A stretch of DNA of 64,000 nt from Embiotoca jacksoni (GCA_022577435.1 JAKOON010000026.1:5776142-5840141), one strand, 5' to 3'. Numbered from the stretch's first letter, positions 1-12,300 are shown. A program made the numbers and translations. The notes: a model not told the origin generated them from the letters alone.

Positions 1-250
1 GAACACCCTTAAAGAAAAAGAAAACACAGGTTTTCCATGTTTACCACATGTGGCACACGTGAACACTTGTATCACACATGTTTACCACGTTGCAACATAT
101 GATAACATACGTGGAAAAGTTTTCACATGGGAATCTGCATTAGCTTCACAAATTAAGTCACAAAAAGGTTTCAAACCCACGTTTCACGTGTGCACAATCA
201 CATGACTTTTTCGCACATGTGAAATTCATGTGGTTTTTCTGGAAGGGCGC
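1..250. repeat. CATGTG-rich dispersed repeat, copy 1
   Basis: The segment is dense in CACATGTG-like palindromic words and is related to 31165-31405. Both copies share GTGGAAAAGTTTTCACATGG (about 112-131 here), then TGTGCACAATCACA, then a final block of CACATGTG plus an AATTCA spacer leading into a T-rich end. The shared blocks keep the same order and spacing, which indicates a common ancestor, not chance. The left edge may be cut by the window. The class is unknown; the palindromic content suggests a non-autonomous DNA element. Confidence 0.6.
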
Positions 251-769
251 AACAAGCCCATGTACAGTCTTAATTTATATCTAGCTAGGAACCTGTGCAA
301 CACCTGTATTAGCAGCGTAATCTTAAGTGTGAGTTAAAAGTTACCAAAAACTTCATTTCATTGACACCTCTCTTCTTTTTTATTGATGTTCATGAAGTTG
401 AGTCACATCAACTTTGCCTCGGTTTCCTTTTCCACGATAAGCACCTGTGTTCATTTGCTTCTTTGCATCGAATATATACGTATGTGTAAAAAAGCACAGG
501 CCTGTTATATGAGTAAAATATTAGCGCGTAAACTTTAACTTAACTGCAGATGATGCATTTTGTTGTCCTGTTGACAAAGTAATGCAGCATTTTAACAACC
601 AGTAACCCTGCTTTTGGTTTTATTTCATGGTCCTAAAACCCTGTGCACACCAGATCAACACTTCCAGAGTGACCACGCGGTGGCTACTAAAATAACATGC
701 TGCTACTGTTGATCAATCTCTGAGATTTGTTCTTGTATCCATGATGGGCCAAACCCCCCCCTCGTGACC
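251..769. other. Unassigned single-copy-like DNA
   Basis: AT-rich sequence with no repeat that I recognise, no convincing open frame and no RNA gene signature. Confidence 0.4.
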
Positions 770-1420
770 TTTTACATCTGCAGCCAGCCCACATGCAGCA
801 TTATCCAGCTGATTAATTGAAGCTATTCACGATTCATCAATGGAACAGTGGCCCGTAATTGTTGTTTTGCGCAGCGATACAAATAAGTGGGGAGCTGGAC
901 ACAAAAAGTATGTTTGCTTATTACAAGCTGTGGAGAGAGGGAGAAATCAATGCTTGAAGAGGATCCTTGTTTTTTCATGTCAGGGCATTTAAACACAGCC
1001 TGCTTTAATACAACACTGTGGAATGAGCCCTGACTTCACGCGGCTATGCGGCAATAAAGCAGGGCTGTTGTGCACAATGGTAGCAAAAACAAAACTGATT
1101 ACAGTGACAAGTGAGGCAGGCGCCAGGTCTGTCAACAGAGGGGGAGGATGCTACATCTCCCAAAGGCAGGACCCTCAGGGACAGCTGACGGATACTCTAA
1201 TTTTCTTTTCTGCAAAGAGCTCGGAGGTGGCCGGGGGAACGAGGCACGCCAGACAAATTGTCTGTGACGTCTTGATTGAACAAATCATGAACGTTGCGCG
1301 AGTTGGGAAAATTGGATTCAGTTGACAGATACAGACACCTGCCCAAGCAGCACTCAGATATCTGACTCATCTGTAATTAATGAACAGCTCTGCTAATTTC
1401 TCTCTAACTGAGAGAGGGAT
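770..1420. promoter_or_regulatory. Candidate conserved non-coding block
   Basis: Repeat-free sequence with homeodomain-type words: GATTAATTGAAG near 811, CGTAATTG near 855 and CTGTAATTAATGAAC near 1370. A 100-codon open frame at 1023-1325 has no protein-like features and no splice context, so it is not called. The regulatory reading is inference from motif clustering and lack of repeats; sequence conservation was not tested. Confidence 0.2.
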
Positions 1421-1904
1421 ATGGAAAACAACCGAGGGAGGTCAGGTGGTCTAATAACTCTGATTTTGAGAATGTAGAGCTGCTGCAACGTGCCTTGTAA
1501 AGAAATACGGTGAGTCCTTTCCTGAAGTCTCTGCAGAGGCGCTTCAGTCACCCCTTAAATTAAAGTTATGAATAACTGAAATAATTAATTATATGGGTAA
1601 CTGTGCCTGAAACCATCCTCTTGAAGAAGAACAAACGTGCATAAGATGATAAACTCTTCTGTGAGGAAACTATTAGACATTTTAAATATGTTTTTTTTTT
1701 TCAAATGTACAACCTGACCTCTAACTTACCTCCAAAAGTTCTTCTGAGAAAAGCAAATGTTTTTTCTTCATGACTCAGACCGATCTGATCTTTAAAATCA
1801 CCTACGGCAAGTGATGATAGTTGTTTTAAAAAACAAAAACAAAACTAGAATTAAAACTTTAAGCAGTGATATGCAGTGAATGCACGTCATGGATCCAGTG
1901 GGTC
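1421..1904. other. Unassigned AT-rich DNA
   Basis: Nothing identifiable beyond short A/T tracts, for example the T-run near 1690-1701. Confidence 0.4.
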
Positions 1905-2310
1905 GAGGCCACCTCCTCCCCGACTTATTAGGGCTTTGATTTGACCCAGAAATTATTTTTGGGTCACTTTTTGGCTGCCACGCTACGGGCACACCGATCG
2001 ACGAAAACAAATTATTTTGATAACTTTTAATTGCAAACATGTTAAGAGTACACAGACAAAATTTCAAGTCGGTCCGACAAAATCTGTAGGAGGAGTTTGT
2101 TAAAGTACAATGTGTGAATCGCCAAAAATGGTGACTAAATTCAAAATGGCGGACTCGCTGTTGAGTTGACGTAATGGTGCATTGGAACTTTTTTGTACAT
2201 CTCGGTGTGATACACATGTCCACCGAATTTGAATTTAATAATCATGTTCGATATATCAAATGTGATACATTTCAATACATTTCATAGGAGTGACACGAAA
2301 AACAAAATCT
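1905..2310 (+). repeat. Abundant teleost dispersed repeat (unclassified)
   Basis: I recognise the order of several phrases as a repeat common in fish genomes: AAATCTGTAGGAGGAGTTTG near 2081, the AAAATGGTGACTAAATTCAAAATGGCGG area near 2125-2153, a TTTTTTGTACATCTCGGTGTGATACACATG-type block near 2190-2219, and GAATTTAATAATCATGTTCG near 2230. A 141-codon minus-strand open frame at 1798-2223 lies across this repeat and has no recognisable domain, so it is not a gene call. The family name is not known to me. Confidence 0.6.
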
Positions 2311-3531
2311 GTGAAATAAAAAACACCACTTTTCCAATTTTTCATGTTTTATAATTGAAAAAGTTTACATGTCAACTGAAAGAGAAAATGAAAAATGCCT
2401 GACATATACTTTTAGAAAATAAATGCTTGTGTAAAAGTGAGTCATTTTAAGACCTGTGCTTACGAATAGTTATGCTGCTGGGGATAGACTCGTCCCCACT
2501 TCTGAAATATTGACTGATAAATTTGAGGAAGCAACATTTTTCTCAAACAGATATATTGCATTTTTTATAGGAGAGGTCTTCAATTATTTAGTCTCCCAGT
2601 GGCAGAAACTTCAGAGTCTGAAGTGACGGAAATCTAATATCTGTATCACATCCATCATGCCTCGAGGGCAGTTATTCAAATGGGGGATTTGCTTCCAAGA
2701 GATGAGCACACACTCCTCTCACCGCGAACACCGAATTTTAATTTGAAAATGGGCGGCGGGATTATTCCCATTATCCTGCTCCCATTTTTAAATGACAGAC
2801 AGAAATGTGCAAGTGGCTGTAATTATAGTACAAGCACAGAAAAGGTTTTCTTTGATTTTACAGGTGATTATTGGACACGGCAAAGAACTTTAATAATCAA
2901 ACTGGCATTACTTTTCATATTAAGACCTCAGAAAAACAGGATTTTAAATAATTATTTGCATGATTATTGGTTTTTAAGACAAATCTTACACAGCAGCAAA
3001 AATATTGTGAAAGCACATGCAAACTATTTCATGTGACTCGTTGCGGTATTAACTTGAAAAGCGAAGATTCTTGTTTTTTTTAAATCACACTTGACAGAAT
3101 TAGCTTTTTAAAAATAATTCATAAATACACACAGCAACTTTTTTTTTTAATGCACAGTTTCCTTTCAAGTGTCAGATTGATCAAAGATGCAGCCCAAGCT
3201 GTGCTGATAATTCCTATAAAGAGCAGGGAGAGCAGCGCTTCATTGTTGCCATGCCAACCACCAGCTGGGAACTATTCAGTAATCGCGACTTGTTTTCACT
3301 TGTGTTACTCTGTTTTATTACTGGGAGGAAAACTTCTCTGTCAGTACCCATAAAGATTGAGGCTTGTATAAAAGCTTTTGAAACCAATTGGGATGTTTTC
3401 TATAATAAAACATTATATTTTCCTTTTTTTTTTTTTAAAGTTTAGTAATTTCATATTTGGCCCAGGATTCCAATGGATTGTGCAATTTACTGACCAGCCT
3501 CTATTTGTGTGATATGTGGGAGATTTTACAG
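2311..3531. other. Unassigned AT-rich DNA
   Basis: No repeat or gene is recognised. An open frame of 118 codons at 2680-3036 has no domain, and its composition is that of the surrounding DNA. A short T-run lies at 3139-3148. Confidence 0.35.
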
Positions 3532-3615
3532 CGAGAAGCGGAAACAAAGAGGGAGACTGTTCAACCACATTATCCAAACATTAAACGCAAGCGAAGTCCA
3601 GGGAGAACATTAAAG
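3532..3615 (+). other. Weak candidate internal exon
   Basis: An ATTTTACAG acceptor-like site ends at 3531 and a strong donor-like AAAG/GTAAGT follows 3615. The 84-nt interval is a multiple of three and open in phase 0, encoding 28 basic residues that include NIKRKRSPGRTLK. Against it: the polypyrimidine tract before the acceptor is poor, the peptide matches no family I know, and no flanking exon is visible. A chance open interval of this size is quite possible. Confidence 0.15.
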
Positions 3616-3857
3616 GTAAGTTATTACCCAAAGTGTCTGTGTAAACACCCATTAGTTTTGCAGAGAGGCATTTTGCCACAACTTTGACCTTCCAGATGTG
3701 CTGTAACTGTGTGTGTATATGTACTCTAAGCTGTACTGGATGATAATAACTGACATCTCAGGTGAGTTTTTATATTCAGTGAGTCCCAACATGACTTGAT
3801 TACCAAAAAGAAAATGTGGCAAATTTTTAAGGATCGCAAAATGCCTTTAAGGGTTGG

Positions 3858-4110
3858 GTTGGCCCACTGCTTCCAAACTGAAATATCTCATACACCTACT
3901 GGGTAGATTGCTCTGTAATTTTGTTCCGGCATTCATGGTCACAAGAGGATGAACCCTCCTGACTTTATTGTTACCTTGACCTTTCTTCTCCAGAGCCTCC
4001 ATGAGATCAAATGTTGTGATGTTTCGTGAAATGTGTCAACAACCATCAGACGGATTGACATGACATTTGGTACAGATATTCATGGTGCCCAGAGGAAGAA
4101 TACGAATGCC
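3858..4110 (+). repeat. Teleost dispersed repeat, 'GAAATATCTCA' family, copy 1
   Basis: The order CTGAAATATCTCA, then TGGGTAGATTG, then GGTCACAAGAGGATGAACCC, then TGACTTTATTG, and later GGATTGACATGACATTTGG with ACAGATATTCATGGTGCCCA, is the signature of a very abundant fish repeat. The phrase set appears twice within this segment, which suggests a partial internal duplication. A second, more diverged copy lies at 20861-21368. The class is uncertain. Confidence 0.6.
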
Positions 4111-6135
4111 TGTGACTAGTGCCATCATTTGAATAAGACACAATTTGACCCATTCTTTCCTGATTAAATACCTGCAAAACCAAACGACGTGAAATAGTTA
4201 ACTCCTCACTCTTAGTCACTTACCATATTGCATCGCTGTTCATATACCAATATTTCCATGTGCCCAGATAAAAACAATAATGACTGATGAATAACATTCA
4301 AATTACTGATAGGAGTAATGGAAAAACACAATAAAAATAAAATGTGGGTTGTACAAAACCTGAAATATTTTCTTAAACATTTTCTTGCAGCTGTCCAGGG
4401 TGTCATAATCAACTCCAAAGCTAAAACATCTTTTCAGCTGCTTCCCTACATTTAGGTTTAATGTGGAGCATAATACGAATCCAGTCAATCACATTTTCAA
4501 GGTTATACACCAGAACAGAAAAAGACAAGCCCACCGTTGAGATTCAAACTAAGCTGCAGTTTTGCCCTTGAGGTTTTATGTTTAACTTCATAAAAGTTGT
4601 CTAAATTTGGATATTTTAAACTGTTCAAAATTCAAAAGACACATTGGGAAGGAGGGAAATTTAAAAATTGAAACAAGGTTTTGTCTTATTTTACCTTTTC
4701 TTTCTTTTCATGTGTAGCTCTATTCAAAAAAGTTTATCCGAACAGCTTTGCTGCGTTTTGTGCACAGATGATGCTTCGTCATTAAAGCTGAAGCATACAG
4801 AATCCCTATACTGTGACGATAGGAGCGAAAATACTTCGCTGCCCTTGTCTCTCCTCAGACTTTCTGTCAGACCGACATGCACTGTAACGAACGGCCTCTC
4901 AGGTACCATAACACGCCGTTCCAATAGTCGTTATCTCTCCACTGTCTTATCATCTCCCAGCAGCTCTACAGAGGAATATGTGCCTCCGGGGTAAAAAAAA
5001 AAAAAAGAAAAAAAAAAAAGGAAATGGACTTAGGCAGTCAGGCGACTTATTATCAAGTGAAATCACCGCCGCCCACTCGGTGAGCATGAGGTGTCAATAT
5101 AGAGTCCAGAGGAAGCATCTTTCTAGTGACGATGCATGGGAGCTGCTTGGTTTTATGTGCATGAGACTAATGCGTAGCAAGCTAATGCAAGCGCATATAC
5201 AGCTCCACGTAGTGTTAGAATTCACCACCGTATGCAAAGCATTGATTGTAATGGCCGCCGCCACTCTCCAGAAGGGAATGAGATCCTTATGGAAAGCCGA
5301 GCAGGGACTCAGTAATCAAGGCATGCTTTTTTTTTTTATTTATTTTTTTTAGGTTAGGCAGTGTTAGAGTGGACTGAGGGGCTGCACAGATATTACAGCA
5401 TAAAGCACTGCCGGGGCTGCGGTATTGTTTATAGAGCTCAGAGCTAAAGTCCCATTCAATATGTGATCCCTCTCAGTAAGCACTGGTGATGAAAAGATGA
5501 CATCTTGGCTAAAGTTGGGCGAAGTTTAGGTGGGAAAGTAAATCCTTTCGGGTACGCTTGGTTGCACTGTTTGTGCAGCAGAAAATGAAGACTTAACCGC
5601 ACGTTCAGCTGTTGTTATTGAGGTACAAATTGAGAGATTTTTTTTGTTCAGACCGCCAGTCCAAAACCAGTATTTTGCGATATCCAGATTGTGTCCAGAT
5701 TGGTTGTTGAAAGTCTGAGCAGCAAAAAAACCCCCAAAAACACATTAAGAACAGTCCACGGACAAAAGCCAAAATAAAATATAAATGTCTTCCGTGTTGG
5801 AAAGCCGAGTCACCAGCGTAGCTGCACAAACGTCGTTACCACAGCAACCGTTGCAGATACGTTGATGATGATGCGCACCAAATCTGATCTGCTCATTCTG
5901 CAAATAAGAGCGCAGACAGTCTGTCCTGAAGATTGCCTGCAGTCTGATTTATGGTTTAGACATAATTGCGGCTCATTGATTGATAATTGTTTTGACTGAC
6001 ATTCAGGGAAACACTAATTGGGAGCTTCTGGAGTTATCAGAGGAATTGGCAGTTGTTGGTTTTTTTACCTCCCACTGCCGTGTGAGCAATTGTTCATTTT
6101 TGGGCTTTCTGCCTTATTATGTGCCCTCATGTTGT
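4111..6135. other. Unassigned DNA with A- and T-rich tracts
   Basis: No gene is recognised. It holds an A-rich tract with single G interruptions at about 4993-5023 and a T-rich run at 5328-5351. Open frames at 4668-4994 and 4978-5352 run through these tracts and lack any domain. Confidence 0.35.
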
Positions 6136-6178
6136 GATTTGGCGTTGTATGAATAAAATTGAATTTAATTGAATTACC
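6136..6178 (+). mobile_element. Non-LTR retroposon 3' tail fragment
   Basis: GTGATTTGGCGTTGTATGAA followed by AATAAAATTGAATTTAATTGAATTA-type repeats is the characteristic 3' end of a LINE/SINE family widespread in percomorph fish. Only the last 45 bases or so are recognisable, so this is a strongly 5'-truncated or decayed copy. A related tail is at 8897-9035. Confidence 0.5.
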
Positions 6179-6658
6179 CTGCAGTTGACACATAAATATT
6201 AAGTGATGATTAATCACTGTAAGAACTAGTCTATATGTTGTACACCCTATTTTTAGTTGAAGGCTTAAAGTTGGAAGGTTTTGTAAAGAGCAGATTGGTG
6301 TCAACTGATATATTAAGGCATTAATCATCAGAGATTCCTTATAATGAAACATAGTAACACAATTTAAATATATAGTGAATAAACATAATGTACAAGAGTA
6401 CGTCAAACTAAAATTTATTTTTTATTTTTATCCAGACCTTTTTTTATTATTATTATTATTGTAATGGTTTAAAATTTAAGCATAAAACATGTTTTCCTTC
6501 CTATTAAAGTATAGAATAGTACTATTACTACTGCCCAAATACTACAATTACAACTGCTGTCAATAATATAATACAGTTCATGCACTAAATACTCTCCACC
6601 TTTGACACACGAGCACACAGAGTCATTTCTTACCCGCATCTCTGCATTCAGCTTTGTG

Positions 6659-6661
<3 letters not shown>

Positions 6662-6741
<80 letters not shown>
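6662..6741. repeat. (CA)n microsatellite, about 40 units
   Basis: Pure CA dinucleotide tract of about 80 bases, long enough to be highly polymorphic. It produces a poly-TH frame at 6602-6802 that is not a gene. Confidence 0.97.
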
Positions 6742-6743
<2 letters not shown>

Positions 6744-8376
6744 AACATGTCCACGCTGTAAAAATACAAAGCAGAGCCCCCAACTGCTCAGCTGTAGCCT
6801 AGGTCACAACCTTTCCAAAGCCACTGCACAATTCATTTGATCCATGGTTTCACGAGTCAAAGGCCGAACGCTAACCTTTCACAATGACAGCACCACGGGG
6901 AGAATCATGACATAGACGGAGGATCAACCCTTGCTGCGGCTCCTGGTTAAAGACACTAAACAATGGCAGAGAAAAATGCTCCTTTCTATTTCAGTCTGAC
7001 AACAGCCTCAAAACATTCCTCCATTTTACTGCTTATTATTGGCTTATTTCATTGATGTTCACTTAAGAAATATTAAAGCGCGAGAAACACAATTGAAAAC
7101 AAGTGAAATGATCTCAACCCAAAGGCAGTTTTTTTTTTTTCTAATTTTTTGTATTTCTCTGCGTACTCATAGTTGTAATCATTTCCTTTTAAAAAGGGTT
7201 TCAAGTGGAAGACGGCGAGGCAATTTGAAAGACAGAATTGTTTTCCTGTCGTGTCATATCCTCCCTTTAAACAACCACGCTGCGATGATGGAGTCCAGCT
7301 CGCATTATGAAAGAACTAACAACACCATTTACACAAAAATCACCTTGAATATCTCAAGAAGGACATTTATTTATTTTTTCTGTTAAAAGGTAAAGGTCAG
7401 CTGTTGGCCGTTCAGCACTTCCCAGTAAGCATTACTGAGTAAAAAAAGTTAAAACCTGGCGAATAATTCTGTTGACATTTCAGCAGCAATTTTTCGGGTC
7501 TATTCTTTTATTGCTTTAGTTGTTTTTCTGGCTCTGACACTTGAAGATTATCCCAAAATCTGAGCTCCTCTGTGAAGCTGTAAAGCTCTGTTTGCTTTTT
7601 TTCAATCTCTAAAAACAGACATAAATGATCACAACTCTTTAAATGGGTGAAAAAATAAAAATATTGTTGTTCGTTCACAGAAACTGGAACCAGTCTAGTA
7701 GGACTTGATTTAAATACTGAGCAAATCCATGTTTGAAGAAAACTACTGGGTGGATCAATTGAACAATCAACACGGTGAGGCCCTGCAACTATGGGGAATA
7801 AACCTTTCATCACTCTAAACTCTATATTTCTTCACCTGTGGATAATCCCGTTTGCTAATTACTTGACGTGCTGAAGAACCAAATCAATGCTTCTAGTCGT
7901 CCTCCTCCTGCAAAAACTCCACAAACGGCACGAAGTCTGCAGCTTTTCAAGAGAGCGCACAACGGGTGAAGCAACCGCGTTACCGACTTGTGAGATAGTC
8001 CGAACGACTTTACTTTCTCAGTTTTAAACTTCAATTTCTTTCTGGAATTTCACACAGCTGGAGTGCCACCGGTGATTACGACCCTCCCCGCTGTGTTTTT
8101 CCTTTGTGGTGCGCTCAAAATACTGTATATAATAATAACACCCAAATGAATCTCGGCCCGAGATGGAATCCAATGAATTGTGGGACTGACACCGCGGAGT
8201 AACAAAACACTGGAAGATGGAGTGCTGAAAATAATTTTGAGATGAATTGATATTCCAGGCCGTGAAGGTCATAAACTCTGGGGATTAAATGCACACCGCG
8301 ACGTGTTTGTTGATTGATTTTTTTTTTTGGTTGTGGCTGTTTTTCTGTTGTGAGCGCTGACATACTGCGCGTTAAC

Positions 8377-8378
<2 letters not shown>
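6742..8378. other. Unassigned DNA
   Basis: No repeat family or gene is recognised. Open frames at 7039-7386 and 7508-7813 (101 codons, minus) have no domain and no splice or promoter context. Confidence 0.35.

Positions 8379-8439
<61 letters not shown>
8379..8439. repeat. (CA)n microsatellite, about 30 units
   Basis: Uninterrupted CA tract bordered by GTTAACAA on the left and GGAGCTAAAG on the right. It explains the valine/cysteine run in the minus-strand frame 8115-8495. Confidence 0.97.
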
Positions 8440-8442
<3 letters not shown>

Positions 8443-8896
8443 GCTAAAGGAAATGGTTGATTGAACATTGGTGAAGAGCGAAAAATCATTTTCAAAATGC
8501 AGTTGTTTTTTCCGGAGAACGAGGCTTATACGCAGCGGAGGCCAGAAGTATATATTAAAGGTGAATGATGAATATGGTGGTGCTGTGTTTTAAGGATATC
8601 TGACTGGTTATCAGACGATTGAACAGATCACAAATCTGTCCCGAGTATATCGACTTCAAGGAGGTCGACTCAACCTACTGGGAAAAACTTGACCTTCGAG
8701 TAGACCGGAAGGGTATTTTAAGTGCGACCTCTAGTGGTCGTAGTGAGTATAACAACAGCGAAGGAGGAAGTCATGCATGCAGGTGGTGTGGTGCAAAGGG
8801 CGTCAAAAGACCACATGAATGGATCAAACACGGGACTTTCACCGAGGAGACTGCTGTTCATGTCCGCGTTGACTTATTTTAAGTTACACGTGTAAG
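8440..8896. other. Unassigned DNA, possibly part of a composite repeat
   Basis: An 87-codon open frame (8619-8882) ends just before the retroposon tail at 8897. It contains a C-x2-C pair (CRWC) but no complete zinc-binding motif. The phrase GCGACCTCTAGTGGTCG near 8724 is of a kind often met in fish repeats, so the stretch may be the body of the element whose tail follows. Not called as a gene. Confidence 0.25.
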
Positions 8897-9035
8897 TACG
8901 ACTTTACTTCCTTCCTGTTAACGGGGAGTTTTTGTTCCTTTCGAGTTCGGTTGTAAGAACGTTACTCTGTTAAGTCCCCTGAAATAACTTGTGTTGTAAT
9001 TTGATGCTGTGTAAATCAAATCGAATTAAATTGAA
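8897..9035 (+). mobile_element. Non-LTR retroposon 3' region (diverged)
   Basis: TTCCTTCCTGTTAACGGGGA, AGTCCCCTGAAATAACTTGT, then TTGTAATTTGATGCTGTGTA and an AATCAAATCGAATTAAATTGAA tail match, in order, the 3' end of the same LINE/SINE-type family as 6136-6178. The tail is an imperfect GAATT-type repeat, so the copy is old. Confidence 0.55.
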
Positions 9036-10348
9036 GATAAAGGTCCGGTACGCCCGTTGCTGGTACAGTATACACGTCATTAATAACGCCCTTCTGAACC
9101 TACAAAAAAAAAAAAGAAGCCGAACAACAGTCAAACCAGGTGCTTGTTTGGGGCGAAGGAATTATTTCCCGGTCTGATTAGTTATGCAGGAACGTTTTTG
9201 TTTCCTGTTTGCTGGCAAGTGCGTCGTACCGGGATGAGACGTTGACGGTGAGATTCAATTTGCGTCCCGTAAAACAAATTAGCTGCGATGACAAATTGCA
9301 AAACAGAAATGCTGCTCACATGTTAATGCAAAAAAAAATAAAAAATAAAAAGATACAGAAAAGTAATACGGGAACTGTATAACTGGTATTTTTGACTTTT
9401 AATACTTAAACTGTATTTGTTCTCACATGGACAAACCGGCATAAATTATGATTAGATAAATAAAAGTTGACTCCGTGTCTCCAGAGAGGGTCAGACAAAT
9501 GTTTATATTTAAAACTCGAGCAGGCTGATTAACATTAATGGAGTCACGCTCAATAAGTCGTGGTGATAATTCCCATGAACTGCTTTATTGGTTTCCACAT
9601 GAACTGCGGTAACCAGGTTGGACTCAGCGCCCTCCGGTTTGATCCCCGTTCCATTCCAGTCGGGAGGCGGTAGGACCACTGAACGCTGATATAAAAATGC
9701 TCGCATGTTTGCTACGTCTTAGCAAATCAGTCATGCATTTTCCAATTACAGCTCTACAGTCACCAGCCCATTCACAATCACCAGAGCAGAGACAAACAAG
9801 AAGATTAGGAATAAATGATATGACACACAATCACATCTTTAACCAGACCATGACAGAAGTAACCAACACCGCCTGACTCTTCATGAGAAAGGAGGAAAAT
9901 GGATTTTCCCATTTTTCTTTTTTTTTTCCAGAGCGAAGTGTGAAATAAGCAAAAAGATCTGCGGCGACGATAGAAGTTGTTGTGATTGATTACATGTGAT
10001 GTAAAGCAATTAAAAGAAATTAACAATTTGCATTTTAATAACATTATTATCATCAGTTAAATGAATTCATTAGTCTTGATTAGTTGGGTATCAGTTTGAC
10101 AAGTGCAGCTCAACAGAGCGTGATGACACTAATAGGAAGGCTGAGGAACGCAACAGAGCTGAGACGGATAGAAGGAGAGATAGGAGGACGTGAACGTATG
10201 GAGAGAGGAGGAGATTCATCTGATAAACAGTCTGGAGAAACTGCGTCAATTAAACAGCGCCAAGCCCGAAAATTCGAATCAGTGTTGCAGCTGTTTTATC
10301 TGTCTATTATATAAATGTATAAAAGACTTTTCCATGGGTTTAAGGGAG
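9036..10348. other. Unassigned DNA
   Basis: Short A-runs at 9102-9115 and an A-rich patch at 9331-9352 are the only structures seen. The overlapping small open frames at 9509-10053 carry no domain. Confidence 0.35.
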
Positions 10349-10450
10349 AGTTAGGCCCAATCTCAATTCCACCACTTGGCTCGACTCCTCCGTTTTGCAC
10401 GTGCCCAAGTAGAGTCGGGGTTTCCCTTATATTCATGGAGGGGTAGATAA
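10349..10450. repeat. Possible DNA-transposon end fragment
   Basis: The phrase CCCAATCTCAATTCCACCAC followed by a CTCC-rich block and GGAGGGGTAGA resembles the end of a fish MITE type that begins with a 'cccaatctcaattc' motif. No matching opposite end or target duplication was located, so the call is tentative. Confidence 0.3.
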
Positions 10451-11178
10451 ATAAATATATTCTGTTCAAGAATATTTTTGTAATCGGGAAGTGCAGCTTT
10501 GGGATATTAAAATCTATTTCTGATTCAAACAGATTGAATGAGTTGTAATTTGTGAGCATTGATAGCGAATCCTTTTTATTTGGGATATTTTTGACGTGGT
10601 GCCCCAATTTTCATAGTTTAAGATTTTAAGCTTTGCTTTCTAGCTCCGTTCTGAAGGAGCCCAATACCCCGAACGCTCTCATATGATTGATCATAATTTT
10701 AAAAAATATACATTGAAATTAAACTGGTTTTCAAACTGGAAAAAATGCTGAAAAATTGGAAAATCCAATCCAGTTTTATAATGAATTTCATGTATTAAAC
10801 TGTCCATGAATATGCAGATTTACACTTATATAAAGTGATCATCTTCTATAGTTGGCTAATTAGATTTTTGGGGGATATTTTCAGACCAGTTTTGTGAGTT
10901 AAAACTCATTCAATGTTTACTCTGGTTAACCAATCCTGTTTATACCAATATTTTGCACTTGAAGCTGAGTACTTGACCTTTTAAAATAACCGGTTGACCG
11001 AAGATTATCATCACATTGTCCAAGCTTTCAGTTACGTCTGGAGACCGTCCTCGAGAGACAGAGTGTCTGAGATGTACATGATGACATCAGCACCATCGCC
11101 ATGACAACTGAGCAACTCTCATCTGAGGAAGGAGGGCCACGTGATTGCCTTAGGAAATACCAATTAAGTGGACCGTGG
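10451..11178. other. Unassigned AT-rich DNA
   Basis: No gene, RNA or known repeat seen. Confidence 0.35.
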
Positions 11179-11221
11179 CTGACTGTGATGAGATTATTAA
11201 AAATAATCCCATCACAGTCAG
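11179..11221. repeat. Near-perfect inverted repeat / hairpin
   Basis: The left arm CTGACTGTGATGAGATTATT (11179-11198) pairs with the right arm AATAATCCCATCACAGTCAG (11202-11221). The arms are 20 bases with one A-C mismatch and the loop is only three bases (AAA). The loop is too short for a usual microRNA precursor. It may be the centre of a decayed palindromic transposon or a spontaneous inverted duplication. Confidence 0.85.
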
Positions 11222-12090
11222 ACAAATAATAATGTTCTGATAAATTCTTAGAACAAAACCAGGATTAATGTAAAACTTTTGGCCTTAAGTCAGAGCTTTT
11301 TCTTTTTAATATCAGCCGTATATTTGCTCTTGGACATCTCCCAGATCTATTTTTGCACCACGATGTCTTGGTTCAGTTTTGCAGCTCAATGAAATCCGCC
11401 TACTTTATGAACTTCATAATCAGTCAGGTGAGATTGTCCATCTTGAAAATGACATTAAATGCCATTTAAAATGGAAATAACACGTGTACTTTAGATATTT
11501 TATGTTTTTAACGTGTATAATATCCCCGTACACAACCACCTGTTATCACCTGATCTAAATCCCATACAAAGGTTATAACAACGAATCCGTCTCCATGACA
11601 ACTGTGCCCTCTCAACATCTGGCCAGACTCAGCATTTGAAAATGAGCCCTTTGTGGTGACTGACGAATAAATCAACAAAACATCTAATCAGTTTATTGAA
11701 ACTTAATCTGGCTGAGACCTACGAATGAATAATAAATTAACAGGTAAATGTCACCCTCTCCATGGGACAGAAAAAGAACTGCTTACGCTCCTTAATCTGT
11801 GGTTCAGCACCGACACGTCTCATCTGCACTTCAAAATTACTTCGGCTGCCGCAGCTCGAGCATACGTGTTCTGGAACGAGGTTTTTACATTAAATATCAT
11901 ACGTGCTGATGATTTTAACTTCCACTGACTAGCTTTTACTTTCTTTCCTCCCTTTCTCTTTTTGTCCTCAAGCTTAAAAAAAACAAACCCCAAAAAACCC
12001 CCCCAAAAAAAGTCAAATACACTTCAGCAGTCCATCTGAGGATTTTTTTTTTTTTTAAAGCTCTGAGTACTGGCAGGGTGTTTCCCCCCA
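11222..12090. other. Unassigned DNA
   Basis: Contains an A/C-rich low-complexity patch at about 11976-12011 and a T-run at 12043-12056; nothing else identified. Confidence 0.35.
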
Positions 12091-12094
12091 GTGC

Positions 12095-12300
12095 CCAGGC
12101 TTAGGTAATTAATGAAGTCTAAAGGAGGGCTATGCTAATTCTCTTCACTGATAATCATCAATTAATTAATGGTTACATGTTGAGATAAGACAACAGTAGC
12201 CACAGTATGGAGTAATAACACTGGGACTATTCAGCCAGAGTCTGGAACGGCCAGAAAACACAGCCTCTACTCCCGGGAGCCACATAAACAGTCCAATCTG
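12095..12300. promoter_or_regulatory. Candidate conserved non-coding element
   Basis: Repeat-free block with a dense set of homeodomain-type sites: GTAATTAATGAAG near 12105, TGCTAATTCTC near 12134, and a CAATTAATTAATGG cluster near 12159-12172, followed by a GATAAG word near 12184. This pattern is common in developmental enhancers. The call rests on motif density only. Confidence 0.25.

Noticed and set aside
1798..2223. 141-codon minus-strand open frame
   Set aside because: Lies across a recognisable fish dispersed repeat.
8619..8882. 87-codon frame with a CRWC pair suggesting a zinc finger
   Set aside because: Only one Cys pair, no complete finger, and adjoining a retroposon tail.
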